DNA of 64,000 nucleotides from Epibacterium ulvae (GCF_018678075.1 NZ_JAHHIR010000025.1:1-64000), one strand, 5' to 3'; numbered from the stretch's first letter, positions 17,535-26,917 are shown. Notes: generated by a model not told the origin, from the letters alone. A program made the numbers and translations.

Positions 17535-18716
17535 TTATGTGTACAGGCAATCGCGCAATGTGATCAGCGCTTGTTTTGTCTGTTCAGCAGGGGCGACCAG
17601 AGCCACCCGTATAAAACCTTCGCCCGGATTCTGGCCTTTTTCACCTTGGGCAAAATACGCGCCCGGCATGACCCGGATCCCGGTTTCTTGCCAGACTTTC
17701 AACGTTGTGGCCTCACCATCCGCAACTGGCAACCACAAGAAGAACCCGGCGTCGGGCGATTTGTAGCCCGCAACGTTGGCAAAGACCTCATCCGCGATCT
17801 TGTATTTTTCACGGTAAAGCGCGCGGTTCTCGACGACGTGATCCTCATCCGCCCACACACGCGCGGCTGCCGCCTGCAGCGGTTCCGGCAGGGGGGATCC
17901 CGCATAGGAGCGCAGTTTTTTCACCCGCTGGATCGTATCCGTCCCGCCCGCGATGAAGCCAGAGCGCAGTCCGGCGAGGTTCGACCGTTTTGAAAGGGAA
18001 TTGAACAGGGTCACGCGTTCAGGGTTCACACCGGCCTGTTGGGCAACCGTCAACGCACCTAGTGGCGCAGTATCGCGGTAGATCTCGGAATAGCATTCAT
18101 CAGCAAAGACGCGGAAATCGTATCTCTCAGCCAGCGCGAACAGCTCTTTCCAGTAAGCCTCGCTCGCCACTGCCCCTTGGGGGTTTGCGGGGGAACACAG
18201 ATAGGCCGCAACGGTGCGGTTCAAAATCTCTGGCGGCAGGCTCGCGTAATCCGGCAGATGGCCGGTTGCTTCGGTCGCGGGGACAAACACCGGTTCGGCA
18301 CCGATCGCCAATGTCGCGACCATATAGACCTGATAAAACGGGTTGGGGATCAGAACGACGGGTTTTTGGCCGTTCTTCTCTTCCGGGCACAGCGCCATGG
18401 TGGCGTTATACAGCCCTTCGCGGGTGCCGTTTAGCGCCATGATCTGGGTTTCTGGATCCGATTTCACGCCATAGCGGCGGTCGATCCAGCTGCTGATCGC
18501 ACCGCGCAGCTCGGCGGAGCCTTCGTTTGGCGGATAGCCCTGAAACCCGGCTGCGTTTTCAACGATGACGTCAGTCACCCATTTGGGGAAGTCATGTTTG
18601 GGCGCGCCAATGGTCATATGCACCACGTCGCCGCCGGGCTCGTGATGGTCCAAAAGCTCCCGCAAACGCGGAAACGCATAGTTCGGCAGGTTGGCAAACC
18701 GCTCTGGAGTTATCAT
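17535..18716 (-). CDS. dapC: PLP aminotransferase, probable succinyldiaminopimelate transaminase (DapC-like)
   Basis: 393 residues from the ATG at 18716, which has GAGG about 8 bases upstream; the open frame continues to 18851 but the extension has no family character. It is a class I/II fold-type I aminotransferase: the PLP lysine is in FNSLSKRSNLAGLRSGF, with SPANPQGAVAS, FADECYSEIY and GEGFIRVALV at the other conserved positions. Proteins with the MTIGAPKHDFP start are usually annotated as N-succinyl-LL-diaminopimelate aminotransferase of lysine and peptidoglycan synthesis. Specificity among these paralogues is hard to fix from sequence. It appears monocistronic. Confidence 0.82.
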   Translation of the reverse strand: MITPERFANLPNYAFPRLRELLDHHEPGGDVVHMTIGAPKHDFPKWVTDVIVENAAGFQGYPPNEGSAELRGAISSWIDRRYGVKSDPETQIMALNGTREGLYNATMALCPEEKNGQKPVVLIPNPFYQVYMVATLAIGAEPVFVPATEATGHLPDYASLPPEILNRTVAAYLCSPANPQGAVASEAYWKELFALAERYDFRVFADECYSEIYRDTAPLGALTVAQQAGVNPERVTLFNSLSKRSNLAGLRSGFIAGGTDTIQRVKKLRSYAGSPLPEPLQAAAARVWADEDHVVENRALYREKYKIADEVFANVAGYKSPDAGFFLWLPVADGEATTLKVWQETGIRVMPGAYFAQGEKGQNPGEGFIRVALVAPAEQTKQALITLRDCLYT

Positions 18717-18779
18717 TTCAATGGCCTCAGGTCCGGGATCATCTCGCCCCGTTTTCCCGCAGGTTACAGAGGCAAGACC

Positions 18780-18811
18780 AAAAAATCCAGCGCCCATGTT
18801 TTGGGCACTGG
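18780..18811 (-). terminator. Terminator of the amidase gene
   Basis: CCAGCGCCCA at 18787-18796 pairs with TGGGCACTGG at 18802-18811, one wobble or mismatch in ten, around TGTTT. On the minus strand it runs into six T residues within 18785-18780. It begins 12 bases past the amidase stop. Confidence 0.83.
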
Positions 18812-18822
18812 AGATGTGGCAT

Positions 18823-20151
18823 TCAGGCAAGCACAGCTTCTGCTGCTGCACCTACACGCAAGAGCGCTTCTTCGCCAAAGGGTTTACCCAAAATCTGCAA
18901 TCCGCAGCTTGGCGTGCCGGTCGGAAGCGAGAGCGCGCTCAACCCTAAAAGATTGCCGATGCGGGTGTTGCGCAAGGCCAGAAGGTTTGATCTCACGTAA
19001 TAGTCATGGTCCTCGGTGAGACGTTTCAAATTGGGTGGCAAAACCGGTGAGGTTGGGGTCAGCACGCCGTCAAACCCTGCAACCGCCGCGTCCCAGCTTT
19101 TGCGAATCTCCCGTAGGCGCGCCCAAGCGGCGACATAATCCGCGCCGGAAAACTGCGCCCCTGCCCGGAACCGTTCCAGGATTTCCGCATACATCACCTG
19201 AGGTGCGGCTTCGATCTTGTCCTTCCACAGGCCATAGGCCTCGGTGGTAAACAGGATGGCCGACAGCGACAGCGCTTCTGTGACGGCAGGGAATTCAATC
19301 GGGAAAATGGTCGCGCCTGCGTCGCGCAAACGGTCCAGAGACGTTTGGTAGGCGCTGGCAACTTCGGGTGCTAGATCGTCCTGTGCCACGCTTTGAAGAT
19401 CGCCAAACCGCAACCCTTTGATATCCGCACCCTTCAGATCCGGCACCGCGCCGTTTTCCATCGCGCCCAGGTACAGGGCCGTATCTTCGACCGAGCGGGC
19501 CAATGGGCCAATCGTATCAAGCTCCAGACACAGGGGGATCACACCCTCCAGCGTCAGGCGTCCAGAGGTTGTCTTCAACCCAACAAGATCGTTCCAGGCC
19601 GATGGAATACGCACAGATCCGCCCGTATCGGAGCCAATGCCACATACGGCCAAATCATGCGCCACGGAAGCTGCGGCACCTGACGAGGATCCCCCCGGCA
19701 CCGCTTCGGGGTCATTGATACAAGGCGGGGTCTCTTTGATCGGATTGTGCCCCAGGCCAGAAAATGCCAGCTCACTCATATGGGTTTTGCCAAGGCACAC
19801 GGCCCCCATCGCGGTGGCGCGCTGCAACACAACCGCATCCTGATCGGCCACGCGCCCCTTTAACAGATCCGAGCCCGACTCGGTCACATCGCCTGCGCTG
19901 TCGAACAGGTCTTTCCAGCTGATCGGCACCCCATCAATCAGCGAGCGCCGCACGCCTTGCTTGGCGCGTTTGTCGGCGGCCTCAGCCTCGGCCAAGGCGC
20001 GGTCAGCGGTGACAACGGTATAAATCTTGTCTTTGAGCGGATGCGCGGCAATCGCATCCAAATAGGTTTGGGTCAACGCCAGTGGCGAAATCTCACCTGC
20101 TGCAATCCCGCGGCCAAGCGCGCCGGCAGTCATTCTAAGCCAGTCGTTCAT
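18823..20151 (-). CDS. Amidase-signature family hydrolase (GatA-like)
   Basis: 442 residues of the amidase signature family. The Ser-cisSer-Lys triad is visible: the lysine in DGVPISWKDLFDSAGD (about residue 79), the cis-serine region in VPGGSSSGAAASVA (about residue 153), and the nucleophile loop in GIGSDTGGSVRIPSAWN. The family includes GatA, but here no GatB or GatC is adjacent and the protein is slightly short, so a free amidase with unknown amide substrate is more likely. It is the only gene before its terminator and diverges from the UbiH-type gene. Confidence 0.86.
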   Translation of the reverse strand: MNDWLRMTAGALGRGIAAGEISPLALTQTYLDAIAAHPLKDKIYTVVTADRALAEAEAADKRAKQGVRRSLIDGVPISWKDLFDSAGDVTESGSDLLKGRVADQDAVVLQRATAMGAVCLGKTHMSELAFSGLGHNPIKETPPCINDPEAVPGGSSSGAAASVAHDLAVCGIGSDTGGSVRIPSAWNDLVGLKTTSGRLTLEGVIPLCLELDTIGPLARSVEDTALYLGAMENGAVPDLKGADIKGLRFGDLQSVAQDDLAPEVASAYQTSLDRLRDAGATIFPIEFPAVTEALSLSAILFTTEAYGLWKDKIEAAPQVMYAEILERFRAGAQFSGADYVAAWARLREIRKSWDAAVAGFDGVLTPTSPVLPPNLKRLTEDHDYYVRSNLLALRNTRIGNLLGLSALSLPTGTPSCGLQILGKPFGEEALLRVGAAAEAVLA

Positions 20152-20260
20152 TTCAAATGCCTTCTATGTGCTTTTTTAGTCGAGAATTTTTGTGGACGAT
20201 GCGTCGCAAGCGTCACCTTGGCTCATGGACAAATGGCTCCACAAGCGCATATTGCACAGC

Positions 20261-21487
20261 ATGAGCAATAGAACCGATATCATCATCGTAGGTGGTGGAT
20301 TAAATGGCCCTGCACTGGCGCTGGCACTGGCGCAAACGGGTCATACCGTCACTATCATCGACGCGTTGCCGTTTGAGCAGCGCCAGGACGCGGGTTTTGA
20401 CGGGCGCGGTTATGCTTTGGCGCTTGCCTCACAGAAACTGCTGACCCAGATCGGTATCTGGGCCGAGGTCGCCGCGCACAGCCAGCCGATGAATGAGATC
20501 AAGGTGAGCGACGGTGCACCCGGTCGCACGGCCTCTCCGTTTTTCCTGCACTTTGATCATGCCGAAATCGAAGACGGGCCGATGGGGTACATGGTCGAAG
20601 ACCGCTTCTTGCGCCGGGCGCTGATGGATGCAATCGAACAAGATCCGTCAATCGACATGCGCAACGACTGTCGCGTCGTGGCACAAGAGACGTCCGCAGA
20701 CGTGGTGACGGTCCACCTGGACACGGGCGAGACGCTTTGCGCAAGGTTGCTGGTGGGGGCGGATGGACGCTCCAGCGGCACCTGTCAGCGCGCGGGCATC
20801 AAACGCACCGGGTGGGATTATGGGCAGATCGCTCTGGTCTGTGCGCTGGACCATGATCTGCCGCACGCAGGGATCGCGCATCAGCACTTCATGCCGTCCG
20901 GACCGCTTGCCATCCTGCCGCTACCGGGCAATCAGTCGTCCATCGTTTGGAGCGAAAAGACAGAACGCGCCCATCGCATCCACGCTTTGGATGATGACGG
21001 GTTTCTGGACGCTTTGCGCCCGGTCTTTGGCGATTTCCTGGGTGATATCCGTTTGGTTGGCAAACGCTTTACTTATCCGCTGAACCTGACCATTGCCAAC
21101 AGCTTCATCGCGCCAAGGATGGCGCTTGTGGGCGACGCTGCACATGGGATGCACCCTATCGCGGGACAGGGTTTGAATGCCGGTCTACGCGATATCGCCG
21201 CATTGGCGGAAGTTCTTACCGAAGCCAGGCGCCGCGGTGAGGATATCGCAAGCCCGCTGGTGTTGGAGCGCTACCAACAATGGCGCCGGTTTGACACCGC
21301 GACGCTGGTGTCCGCCACGGATGTATTCAACCGGCTGTTTTCCAACGACAACCCGCTGTTGCGTTTGGGGCGCGATCTGGGAATGGGTCTAATCAATTCT
21401 GTCCCTGGCCTGCGGCGCAACTTCATGCGCGAAGCCGCGGGCTTGACCGGAGATCTGCCGCGGCTGCTGCAAGGCAAACCAATCTGA
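20261..21487 (+). CDS. UbiH/UbiF/COQ6-family FAD monooxygenase
   Basis: 408 residues from the ATG at 20261 (an upstream in-frame ATG at 20192 would overlap the divergent promoter and lacks similarity). The FAD fold is IIIVGGGLNGPALALALAQT at the N-terminus, the second NAD(P)H/FAD motif is LLVGADGRSS, and the third is ALVGDAAHGMHPIAGQGLNA. These are the ring hydroxylases of ubiquinone synthesis, which act at the membrane surface. Which ring carbon is attacked cannot be read from sequence, so no narrower name is given. It ends at a hairpin shared with the convergent Trm112-like gene. Confidence 0.88.
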   Translation: MSNRTDIIIVGGGLNGPALALALAQTGHTVTIIDALPFEQRQDAGFDGRGYALALASQKLLTQIGIWAEVAAHSQPMNEIKVSDGAPGRTASPFFLHFDHAEIEDGPMGYMVEDRFLRRALMDAIEQDPSIDMRNDCRVVAQETSADVVTVHLDTGETLCARLLVGADGRSSGTCQRAGIKRTGWDYGQIALVCALDHDLPHAGIAHQHFMPSGPLAILPLPGNQSSIVWSEKTERAHRIHALDDDGFLDALRPVFGDFLGDIRLVGKRFTYPLNLTIANSFIAPRMALVGDAAHGMHPIAGQGLNAGLRDIAALAEVLTEARRRGEDIASPLVLERYQQWRRFDTATLVSATDVFNRLFSNDNPLLRLGRDLGMGLINSVPGLRRNFMREAAGLTGDLPRLLQGKPI

Positions 21488-21498
21488 TCTGTTGGGCA

Positions 21499-21523
21499 GC
21501 GCGACTGGATTAATCCAGCGCGC
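21499..21523. terminator. Hairpin between convergent genes
   Basis: CTGGATT at 21505-21511 pairs with AATCCAG at 21512-21518 (minimal loop, so the inner pairs will open), extended by GCGCG/CGCGC with one bulged A. It overlaps the stop codon of the minus-strand gene and lies 12 bases past the UbiH-type stop. There is no T run. Confidence 0.5.
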
Positions 21524-21698
21524 GCGCCTCATCTACCAGCATCACCGGGATGCTATTGCGGATTGGGAATGCCAGATTGGCGGCTTTGGACACCAGTTCC
21601 TGAGCTTGCGCGTCATACTCCAGCAACCCTTGCGTTTGCGGGCACACAAGCACTTCCAACATGCGGCGGTCAAAGGCGGGAGGGGATTGCTCGTTCAT
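21510..21698 (-). CDS. Trm112-family small zinc-ribbon-like protein (YcaR-like)
   Basis: 62 residues from the ATG at 21698. The pattern [20 protein letters not shown], then [18 protein letters not shown], is the Trm112/UPF0434 family, small proteins that in other organisms activate methyltransferases. Only one of the usual cysteines of the ribbon is present, so metal binding is doubtful. Its start overlaps the stop of the Lon-N gene by four bases (ATGA), so it is translationally coupled to it. The function in bacteria is unknown. Confidence 0.87.
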   Translation of the reverse strand: MNEQSPPAFDRRMLEVLVCPQTQGLLEYDAQAQELVSKAANLAFPIRNSIPVMLVDEARALD

Positions 21699-22336
21699 TG
21701 CAGCATCTCTTCTTGGGAGCCGCCACGCAGGGCGAATTCTATCAAAGTGGTCAGGGTCTCGCGCCTTGTGGCAAGGCACGGCGCCTCTAGCAAGGCCTGT
21801 TTTTCTTCGAGCTCGAAATCAAGCATCATCGACAGTGAATTGATCAACAGCTCTTCTTTGGCATCCTTGAGCGCCTCCCAATCTGCAGACAGGTCGCGAA
21901 AGTTCAAGAAACGTTCAAGTAGGTTCAAAAACTGCTCCCGGTCAAACAGCGCATCCGGTTCACAGCGCCCCAGATCCCGGTCAAAGCTCTGCCAATTGAC
22001 GCGACAGCGCCGATAGGGGCTGAAACCGCTAACTTCAGCCTCGATCCGAAAGCGCGATACCCCGGACAGGGTGATCATATAACGCCCGTCTTCGGTTTCG
22101 GAAAACTGGGTGATACGCCCCGCACAGCCAATGGAATGCAGCGCCTCAGTCTCGCCTCGTTTTGGACAGGGCTGCACCATGCCGATAAGACGTTCCCTTG
22201 TTTTAAGCGCGTCTTCCAACATCTGCAGGTAGCGCGGTTCAAAGATATGCAGCGGCAGCCGAGCCCGAGGCAGCAACAGCGCCCCGGGCAAGGGAAAGAT
22301 GGCAAGAGTATCTGGAAGGTCAGCAGCCTGGATCAT
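21695..22336 (-). CDS. Lon N-terminal (substrate-binding) domain protein
   Basis: 213 residues with only the Lon substrate-binding domain: [19 protein letters not shown] and [15 protein letters not shown] near the start, then [19 protein letters not shown] and [13 protein letters not shown]. There is no AAA ATPase or protease part. Such stand-alone proteins are common in alphaproteobacteria, usually beside a CnoX/YbbN-like thioredoxin as here (30 bases away), and their role is not established. It overlaps the Trm112-like gene. Confidence 0.9.
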   Translation of the reverse strand: MIQAADLPDTLAIFPLPGALLLPRARLPLHIFEPRYLQMLEDALKTRERLIGMVQPCPKRGETEALHSIGCAGRITQFSETEDGRYMITLSGVSRFRIEAEVSGFSPYRRCRVNWQSFDRDLGRCEPDALFDREQFLNLLERFLNFRDLSADWEALKDAKEELLINSLSMMLDFELEEKQALLEAPCLATRRETLTTLIEFALRGGSQEEMLQ

Positions 22337-22366
22337 GATGCCATCAACAGTAGCGCGTCAAAGCAA

Positions 22367-23293
22367 TTAGGCAAATATAAGCGAGCTCAGTTTACGGCGG
22401 CCATTCAAAACAACTGGGTCATTGGGCTTGAGCGCTTCAAAAATGGTGAAAAGCTGTGCCTTGGCCGCGCCGTCATTCCACTCGCGATCGCGACGGAACA
22501 ACTCCAGCAATTCGTTGACTGCGGCGTCTGCGTCGCCTGCGGCATGCATGGCCTGCGCCAGGTCGAACCGCGCCTGATGGTCTGTGGGATCTGCGTCAAC
22601 CGCGGCCTGCAATTCTCCAAGCGGACCGGAATTTTCAGCCTGCCGCGCCAATTCGATCTGGGCACGCACCGCTTCGATCTCGCTGGCCTCAGAAATTTCA
22701 GCCGGAGCACCGTTCAGAACCGCTTCGGCCTGATCCAGATCCTCCAATGCGATATGGGAACGGGCAAGACCCGCATAAGCGGCGGCTGATTTATCATCCT
22801 CGCCAATGATCGCGGCAAAGGTCTGCGCCGCATCTTCGGCTGCACCTTCTTCCAACATCTGCTCAGCGGCTTCCAGCGCATCTGCCAAACCGCCATCTGC
22901 GGTGCCGCCACCGGCCTCGGCAAGACGCTGAACAAAGGCTTCAAGCTCGGACTGCGGAACCGCACCCTGGAACATGTCAACCGGGCGACCTTGGTAGAAC
23001 CCTACAACGGTTGGAATGGATTGCAGCGGCAGCCCTTGCTGGGCCAGCATTGAGGCCAGCTGCTGGTTCTCATCCACATTGATCTTGGCCATTGTGACGG
23101 CGCCGTTCGCCTTGGTGACGGCGGCTTCCAACATCGGGCCCAGAGTTTTACAGGGGCCGCACCACGGGGCCCAGAAATCAACGACAACAGGCGTCGTCAT
23201 CGACGCATCAACCACATCCTGCATGAATGTGGCTTCGCTCACATCTTTGATCAGATCGGCGGCGGGGGCTGTATTGCCAAGAATATCCATCAT
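22367..23293 (-). CDS. CnoX/YbbN-like thioredoxin-TPR co-chaperone
   Basis: 308 residues from the ATG at 23293, chosen because GGAGAA lies 7 bases upstream; an ATG at 23308 has a poorer site. An N-terminal thioredoxin domain carries the active WAPWCGPCK motif, and from about residue 130 a series of TPR-like helices follows (LARSHIALEDLDQAEAVL, RFDLAQAMHAAGDADAAV). In other bacteria CnoX cooperates with GroEL or DnaK to protect proteins from oxidative damage. Unlike E. coli YbbN, the CGPC redox pair is intact here. It heads the CnoX, Lon-N, Trm112-like unit. Confidence 0.9.
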   Translation of the reverse strand: MMDILGNTAPAADLIKDVSEATFMQDVVDASMTTPVVVDFWAPWCGPCKTLGPMLEAAVTKANGAVTMAKINVDENQQLASMLAQQGLPLQSIPTVVGFYQGRPVDMFQGAVPQSELEAFVQRLAEAGGGTADGGLADALEAAEQMLEEGAAEDAAQTFAAIIGEDDKSAAAYAGLARSHIALEDLDQAEAVLNGAPAEISEASEIEAVRAQIELARQAENSGPLGELQAAVDADPTDHQARFDLAQAMHAAGDADAAVNELLELFRRDREWNDGAAKAQLFTIFEALKPNDPVVLNGRRKLSSLIFA

Positions 23294-23366
23294 CTGTATG
23301 TTCTCCATTTGGAACTTGCCCCCTATATGAAAGCAGAAGCGCCAGAAACCAAGGGGGAGTTGCCCG

Positions 23367-23888
23367 ATGTCGACAACTTGGTCGAAAATACTGCAGGCGA
23401 GCGCGCACAGCATGTCGATGACCGAAGACAGCTGGCAGCGCCATGCCAACCCGCTCAGCGTTTACAGCCGCATGTCGATCCTACCCTTGCTGACACTGGC
23501 AGTGCTCTCACGGGCATGGTTGGGCTGGGGGGCCTTGGTGCCGATTGCCCTGGTCGCGGTTTGGACCTGGTGGAACCCGCGCGCCTTTTCTGCTCCGAAA
23601 ACAACCAAAAGCTGGGCCGCGCATGGCACCTTTGGCGAACGTGTCATGCTCAACCACGCGGAAATCCCGGTGCCGGACCATCACATGTCCTGGGCACGCG
23701 CACTCGCCGCGCTGGCCGGTGTCGGGATAATTCCTTGGGTCTACGGCCTGTGGCAGCTGGATTTCGGGTTCATCTTGTTGGGGCTTGCCGTGACCATGGG
23801 AGGCAAGATCTGGTTCGTGGACCGCATGGTGTGGCTGTATCAAGATATGAAGTCCGCTTCTCCCACCTACGCTGGATGGGAACGGTGA
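23367..23888 (+). CDS. DUF6653 membrane protein
   Basis: 173 residues with three or four hydrophobic segments (MSILPLLTLAVLSRAWLG, WGALVPIALVAVWTWW, the ALAALAGVGIIPWVYGLW region and GFILLGLAVTMGGKIWF). The sequence DSWQRHANPLSVYSR followed by WWNPRAF and FGERVMLN is characteristic of the DUF6653 family, whose function is unknown. A start at the ATG at 23412 or 23418, just before the conserved block, is also possible. It diverges from the thioredoxin gene and ends at a GC-rich hairpin. Confidence 0.78.
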   Translation: MSTTWSKILQASAHSMSMTEDSWQRHANPLSVYSRMSILPLLTLAVLSRAWLGWGALVPIALVAVWTWWNPRAFSAPKTTKSWAAHGTFGERVMLNHAEIPVPDHHMSWARALAALAGVGIIPWVYGLWQLDFGFILLGLAVTMGGKIWFVDRMVWLYQDMKSASPTYAGWER

Positions 23889-23889
23889 C

Positions 23890-23911
23890 GCGCCGCGCAT
23901 CTGCGCGGCGC
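23890..23911 (+). repeat. GC-rich hairpin after the DUF6653 gene
   Basis: GCGCCGCGCA at 23890-23899 pairs with TGCGCGGCGC at 23902-23911 around a two-base gap, one base past the stop codon. With no T run it is a candidate, not a typical, terminator. Confidence 0.5.
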
Positions 23912-23989
23912 TTGGCCCAACGGGCGCGCGGTAATCTTTGATTGTTGCGCAACGGGCGGGAGCACGACGCCCCCGCGTGCATCACGGGA

Positions 23990-24778
23990 TCACAGATCGA
24001 ATGTGGCAAAAACCGGCGCGTGGTCGCTGGGTTTTTCCCAACCCCGCGCGTCCCTCAGAACCCGGCTGGAATGACCTGCGGCGGCAATATCCTTGGTCGC
24101 CCAGACGTGATCCAACCGACGCCCTTTGTCGGCCGCATCCCAATCCTTGGCGCGGTAACTCCACCAGGAATAAAGCTGCCCGTCAGAAATATCATTGCGG
24201 GTCACATCAACCCAAGCGCCAGACTCCTGAACTTCCGCAAGCTTCTCCACCTCGATCGGCGTGTGGCTGACAACTTTCAAAAGCTTCTTGTGGTCCCAAA
24301 CATCATCTTCGCGCGGAGCGATGTTCAGATCCCCCACAAGGATCGACTTCTCTGGCTGCTCTTTCAAAAACCAATCTCGCATCTCGGCCAAGTAGTCGAG
24401 CTTTTGACCAAACTTCTCGTTCTTCTCACGATCCGGCACATCGCCGCCTGCAGGGACGTAAAAATTGTGGATGGTCACCCCGTTTTCCAGCTGCCCCGCG
24501 ATATGGCGCGCATGCCCAAGGGAGGCGAAATCTTCGCTGGCAACTTCCTTGATCGGCAGGCGTGATAGGATGGCCACGCCATTGTATCCTTTTTGCCCGC
24601 GCGCAACCATGTGGCCGTAACCAATTGCCGCGAACTCTTCCAACGGGATCTTATCGACCGGGGATTTGGTCTCTTGCAGGCACAAAACGTCCGGCGCTTC
24701 CTCCTGCAACAGCTTTTGCACGATTGGCGCGCGCAAACGGACCGAGTTGATATTCCAAGTGGCCAGCGTAAATCCCAT
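23990..24778 (-). CDS. xth: Exodeoxyribonuclease III
   Basis: 262 residues of the AP endonuclease/exonuclease III family. The conserved stations are TLATWNINSVRLR at the N-terminus, DVLCLQETKS with the metal-binding Glu, NFYVPAGGD, LVGDLNIAPREDDVWD, GRRLDHVWAT and the terminal KPSDHAPVFATFDL with the catalytic SDH. It cuts abasic sites and trims 3' ends in base excision repair, like MutY encoded at 47709-48788. It appears monocistronic. Confidence 0.93.
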   Translation of the reverse strand: MGFTLATWNINSVRLRAPIVQKLLQEEAPDVLCLQETKSPVDKIPLEEFAAIGYGHMVARGQKGYNGVAILSRLPIKEVASEDFASLGHARHIAGQLENGVTIHNFYVPAGGDVPDREKNEKFGQKLDYLAEMRDWFLKEQPEKSILVGDLNIAPREDDVWDHKKLLKVVSHTPIEVEKLAEVQESGAWVDVTRNDISDGQLYSWWSYRAKDWDAADKGRRLDHVWATKDIAAAGHSSRVLRDARGWEKPSDHAPVFATFDL

Positions 24779-24885
24779 GACAGTTCCAATTCTTGAACAG
24801 ATTTTTCGCCGCGATATTGCCCGCAGATCACCTCACGCGCCAGCCCAAGTCGCACGTGAGATCTACTTAAAATATGTCTTACTGG

Positions 24886-24911
24886 AAAAATGGCCGGGAC
24901 AGGGCCCGGCC
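24886..24911 (-). terminator. Terminator of the response regulator gene
   Basis: GGCCGGG at 24892-24898 pairs with CCCGGCC at 24905-24911 and is followed on the minus strand by A then five T residues (24890-24886). It lies about 60 bases past the stop at 24972. Confidence 0.82.
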
Positions 24912-24971
24912 CAATAGTCAAAAAGGTTCGCCATTTGAGGAAGGGTAATTCTTCTTCTTTTGGTGCGGTGC

Positions 24972-25658
24972 TTAAGACACCAAGCGATAGCCACCGGATT
25001 CGGTCACCAACAGACGCGCGTTCGAGGGATCGGGCTCGATCTTCTGACGCAGGCGATAGATGTGTGTTTCCAACGTGTGCGTGGTCACACCAGCATTGTA
25101 GCCCCAGACCTCGTGCAACAGCACGTCACGTGGCACCACGCCATCTGTGGACCGGTAGAGGAATTTGAGGATGTTGGTCTCTTTTTCGGTCAGACGGATC
25201 TTGCGATCATCTTCGGTCACCAAGAGCTTCATCGCAGGTTTGAACGTGTACGGGCCAAGCGCAAATACCGCGTCCTCAGATTGCTCGTGCTGACGCAATT
25301 GTGCGCGAATGCGGGCGAGCAGGACCGGGAATTTGAACGGCTTGGTCACGTAATCGTTGGCGCCCGCATCCAGACCCAGAATGGTATCTGCATCGCTGTT
25401 ATGACCCGTCAGCATCAGAACAGGAGCTTTGACGCCCTGCTTGCGCATCAGACGGCACAGCTCGCGCCCGTCGGTGTCAGGCAGACCAACGTCCAGAATA
25501 ATCAGATCATAAAGCGCTTCTTTGACGCGCTCCATTGCCGTGTGACCAGAATCCGCGTCAAAGACATCAAAGTCTTCGGTCATGATCAACTGTTCACTCA
25601 GCGCTTCGCGCAGGTCTTCATCATCGTCGACCAGCAGGATTTTTTTCAATTGTGCCAT
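24972..25658 (-). CDS. OmpR-family response regulator (orphan)
   Basis: 228 residues from the ATG at 25658, which has AAGGAGG about 9 bases upstream; the frame open to 25763 is non-coding leader. The receiver domain shows the acidic pair in ILLVDDDEDLREAL, the phosphorylated Asp in DLIILDVGLPDTDG, the Thr in VLMLTGHNSDAD and the Lys in YVTKPFKF. The C-terminal winged helix has LTEKETNILKFLYRS and THTLETHIYRLRQKIEPD. No histidine kinase gene is adjacent, so its input and regulon are unknown. The receiver residues are intact, so phosphorylation is expected. Confidence 0.9.
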   Translation of the reverse strand: MAQLKKILLVDDDEDLREALSEQLIMTEDFDVFDADSGHTAMERVKEALYDLIILDVGLPDTDGRELCRLMRKQGVKAPVLMLTGHNSDADTILGLDAGANDYVTKPFKFPVLLARIRAQLRQHEQSEDAVFALGPYTFKPAMKLLVTEDDRKIRLTEKETNILKFLYRSTDGVVPRDVLLHEVWGYNAGVTTHTLETHIYRLRQKIEPDPSNARLLVTESGGYRLVS

Positions 25659-25828
25659 AGGCGAACCTCCTTTTCGTTCACACATGCGCAGCTGGCTCGT
25701 GATCGACAAGTCTTCTGTCATGACCCTCACGTCGACGTGTCCAAGGCACGGTAAATATTTCACTTTCCTTGCAAATCATCGTAAGCACAACCAGCTAACG
25801 TTTCACTAGTTGCATACGGAGTAAGCGA

Positions 25829-26917
25829 ATGAGCTTGTTGCCCACCATGATAGAATTGCTGGCCCGTGGGCGAGTCGATCTGCGTATGGGACTGCCGGTT
25901 GTACTAAAAGATGGCGACCGCACATCGCTTGCGATTTCCGCTGAAACCCTCTCGGCTGAACGTCTTCAGGACATTTTGGATTTGGGTGCCGTCTCCCTCG
26001 CTCTGACGGCGCGGCGGGCTGAAACGTTAAAGGCACGAGTCTACAATGACGATGTCTGTCGCGTGCATGTGCCAAAGGAAGCGCGGCTGGACTGGGTCCA
26101 CGCGCTGGCCAATCCCGTCGATGATCTGCGCACGCCCATGAAGGGGCCGCTGGACAGTCTGCGGTGCAACGATGCCGGATTTGCGCGGCTGGCCATTGCA
26201 CTATCGAAATCCGCGCGCCTGCTTCCGGCGGCTCTTTTGGTCACCGTTGATGATGGGGCCGCCTTTGCCATGACAAACGGCCTCACGCTGTTGGATTTGG
26301 ATATTGCCAGCCCGCTTCTGGATCAAAGCTCACCACTGCACCCGGTCGCAGCCGCACGTCTGCCGATCGAAGCCGCCGAAGCCGGGCGATTGCATATCTT
26401 CCGTCCCGAAGATGGCAACGAAGAACATTACGCGATTGAAATTGGTCGCCCCGATCGCAGCGCCCCGGTTTTGGCCCGCTTGCATTCGGCCTGCTTTACC
26501 GGGGATGTGTTGGGATCGCTCAAATGCGATTGCGGCCCCCAGCTACGTGGCGCTCTGGCACAAATGGGTGAACATGGCGCGGGTGTCCTGCTGTACCTCA
26601 ACCAAGAAGGACGCGGGATCGGCCTCACCAACAAAATGCGCGCCTACTCTCTTCAGGATCAGGGCTTTGATACGGTTGAGGCCAATCACAGGCTTGGATT
26701 TGAAGATGACGAGCGTGATTTTCGACTGGGTTCAGCCATTCTCAAAGAGCTTGGGTTTTCCTCGGTACGATTGATGACAAACAACCCAAAGAAGATCTCA
26801 ATGATGGAGAGCACTGGCATTACAGTCGCCGAACACGTCCCGCTGAAGGTTGGTGAGAACCCGTTCAACACTCAATATCTGGCGACCAAGGCCAGCAAAT
26901 CCGGACATATGCTGTGA
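25829..26917 (+). CDS. ribA: GTP cyclohydrolase II with extra N-terminal domain
   Basis: 362 residues. The C-terminal about 200 residues are RibA: the zinc cysteines in HSACFTGDVLGSLKCDCG, then LLYLNQEGRGIGLTNKMRAY, GFDTVEANHRLGFEDDERDF and the end block LMTNNPKKISMMESTGI. It opens GTP to start riboflavin synthesis. The first about 170 residues are weakly reminiscent of DHBP synthase (RibB), for example VSLALTARRAETLKA, but the acidic DDEDRENEGD active site is absent, so this part is probably catalytically dead. Stand-alone RibA is about 200 residues, so the extension is notable. The YkuD-type gene overlaps its stop (GTGA). Confidence 0.9.
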   Translation: MSLLPTMIELLARGRVDLRMGLPVVLKDGDRTSLAISAETLSAERLQDILDLGAVSLALTARRAETLKARVYNDDVCRVHVPKEARLDWVHALANPVDDLRTPMKGPLDSLRCNDAGFARLAIALSKSARLLPAALLVTVDDGAAFAMTNGLTLLDLDIASPLLDQSSPLHPVAAARLPIEAAEAGRLHIFRPEDGNEEHYAIEIGRPDRSAPVLARLHSACFTGDVLGSLKCDCGPQLRGALAQMGEHGAGVLLYLNQEGRGIGLTNKMRAYSLQDQGFDTVEANHRLGFEDDERDFRLGSAILKELGFSSVRLMTNNPKKISMMESTGITVAEHVPLKVGENPFNTQYLATKASKSGHML

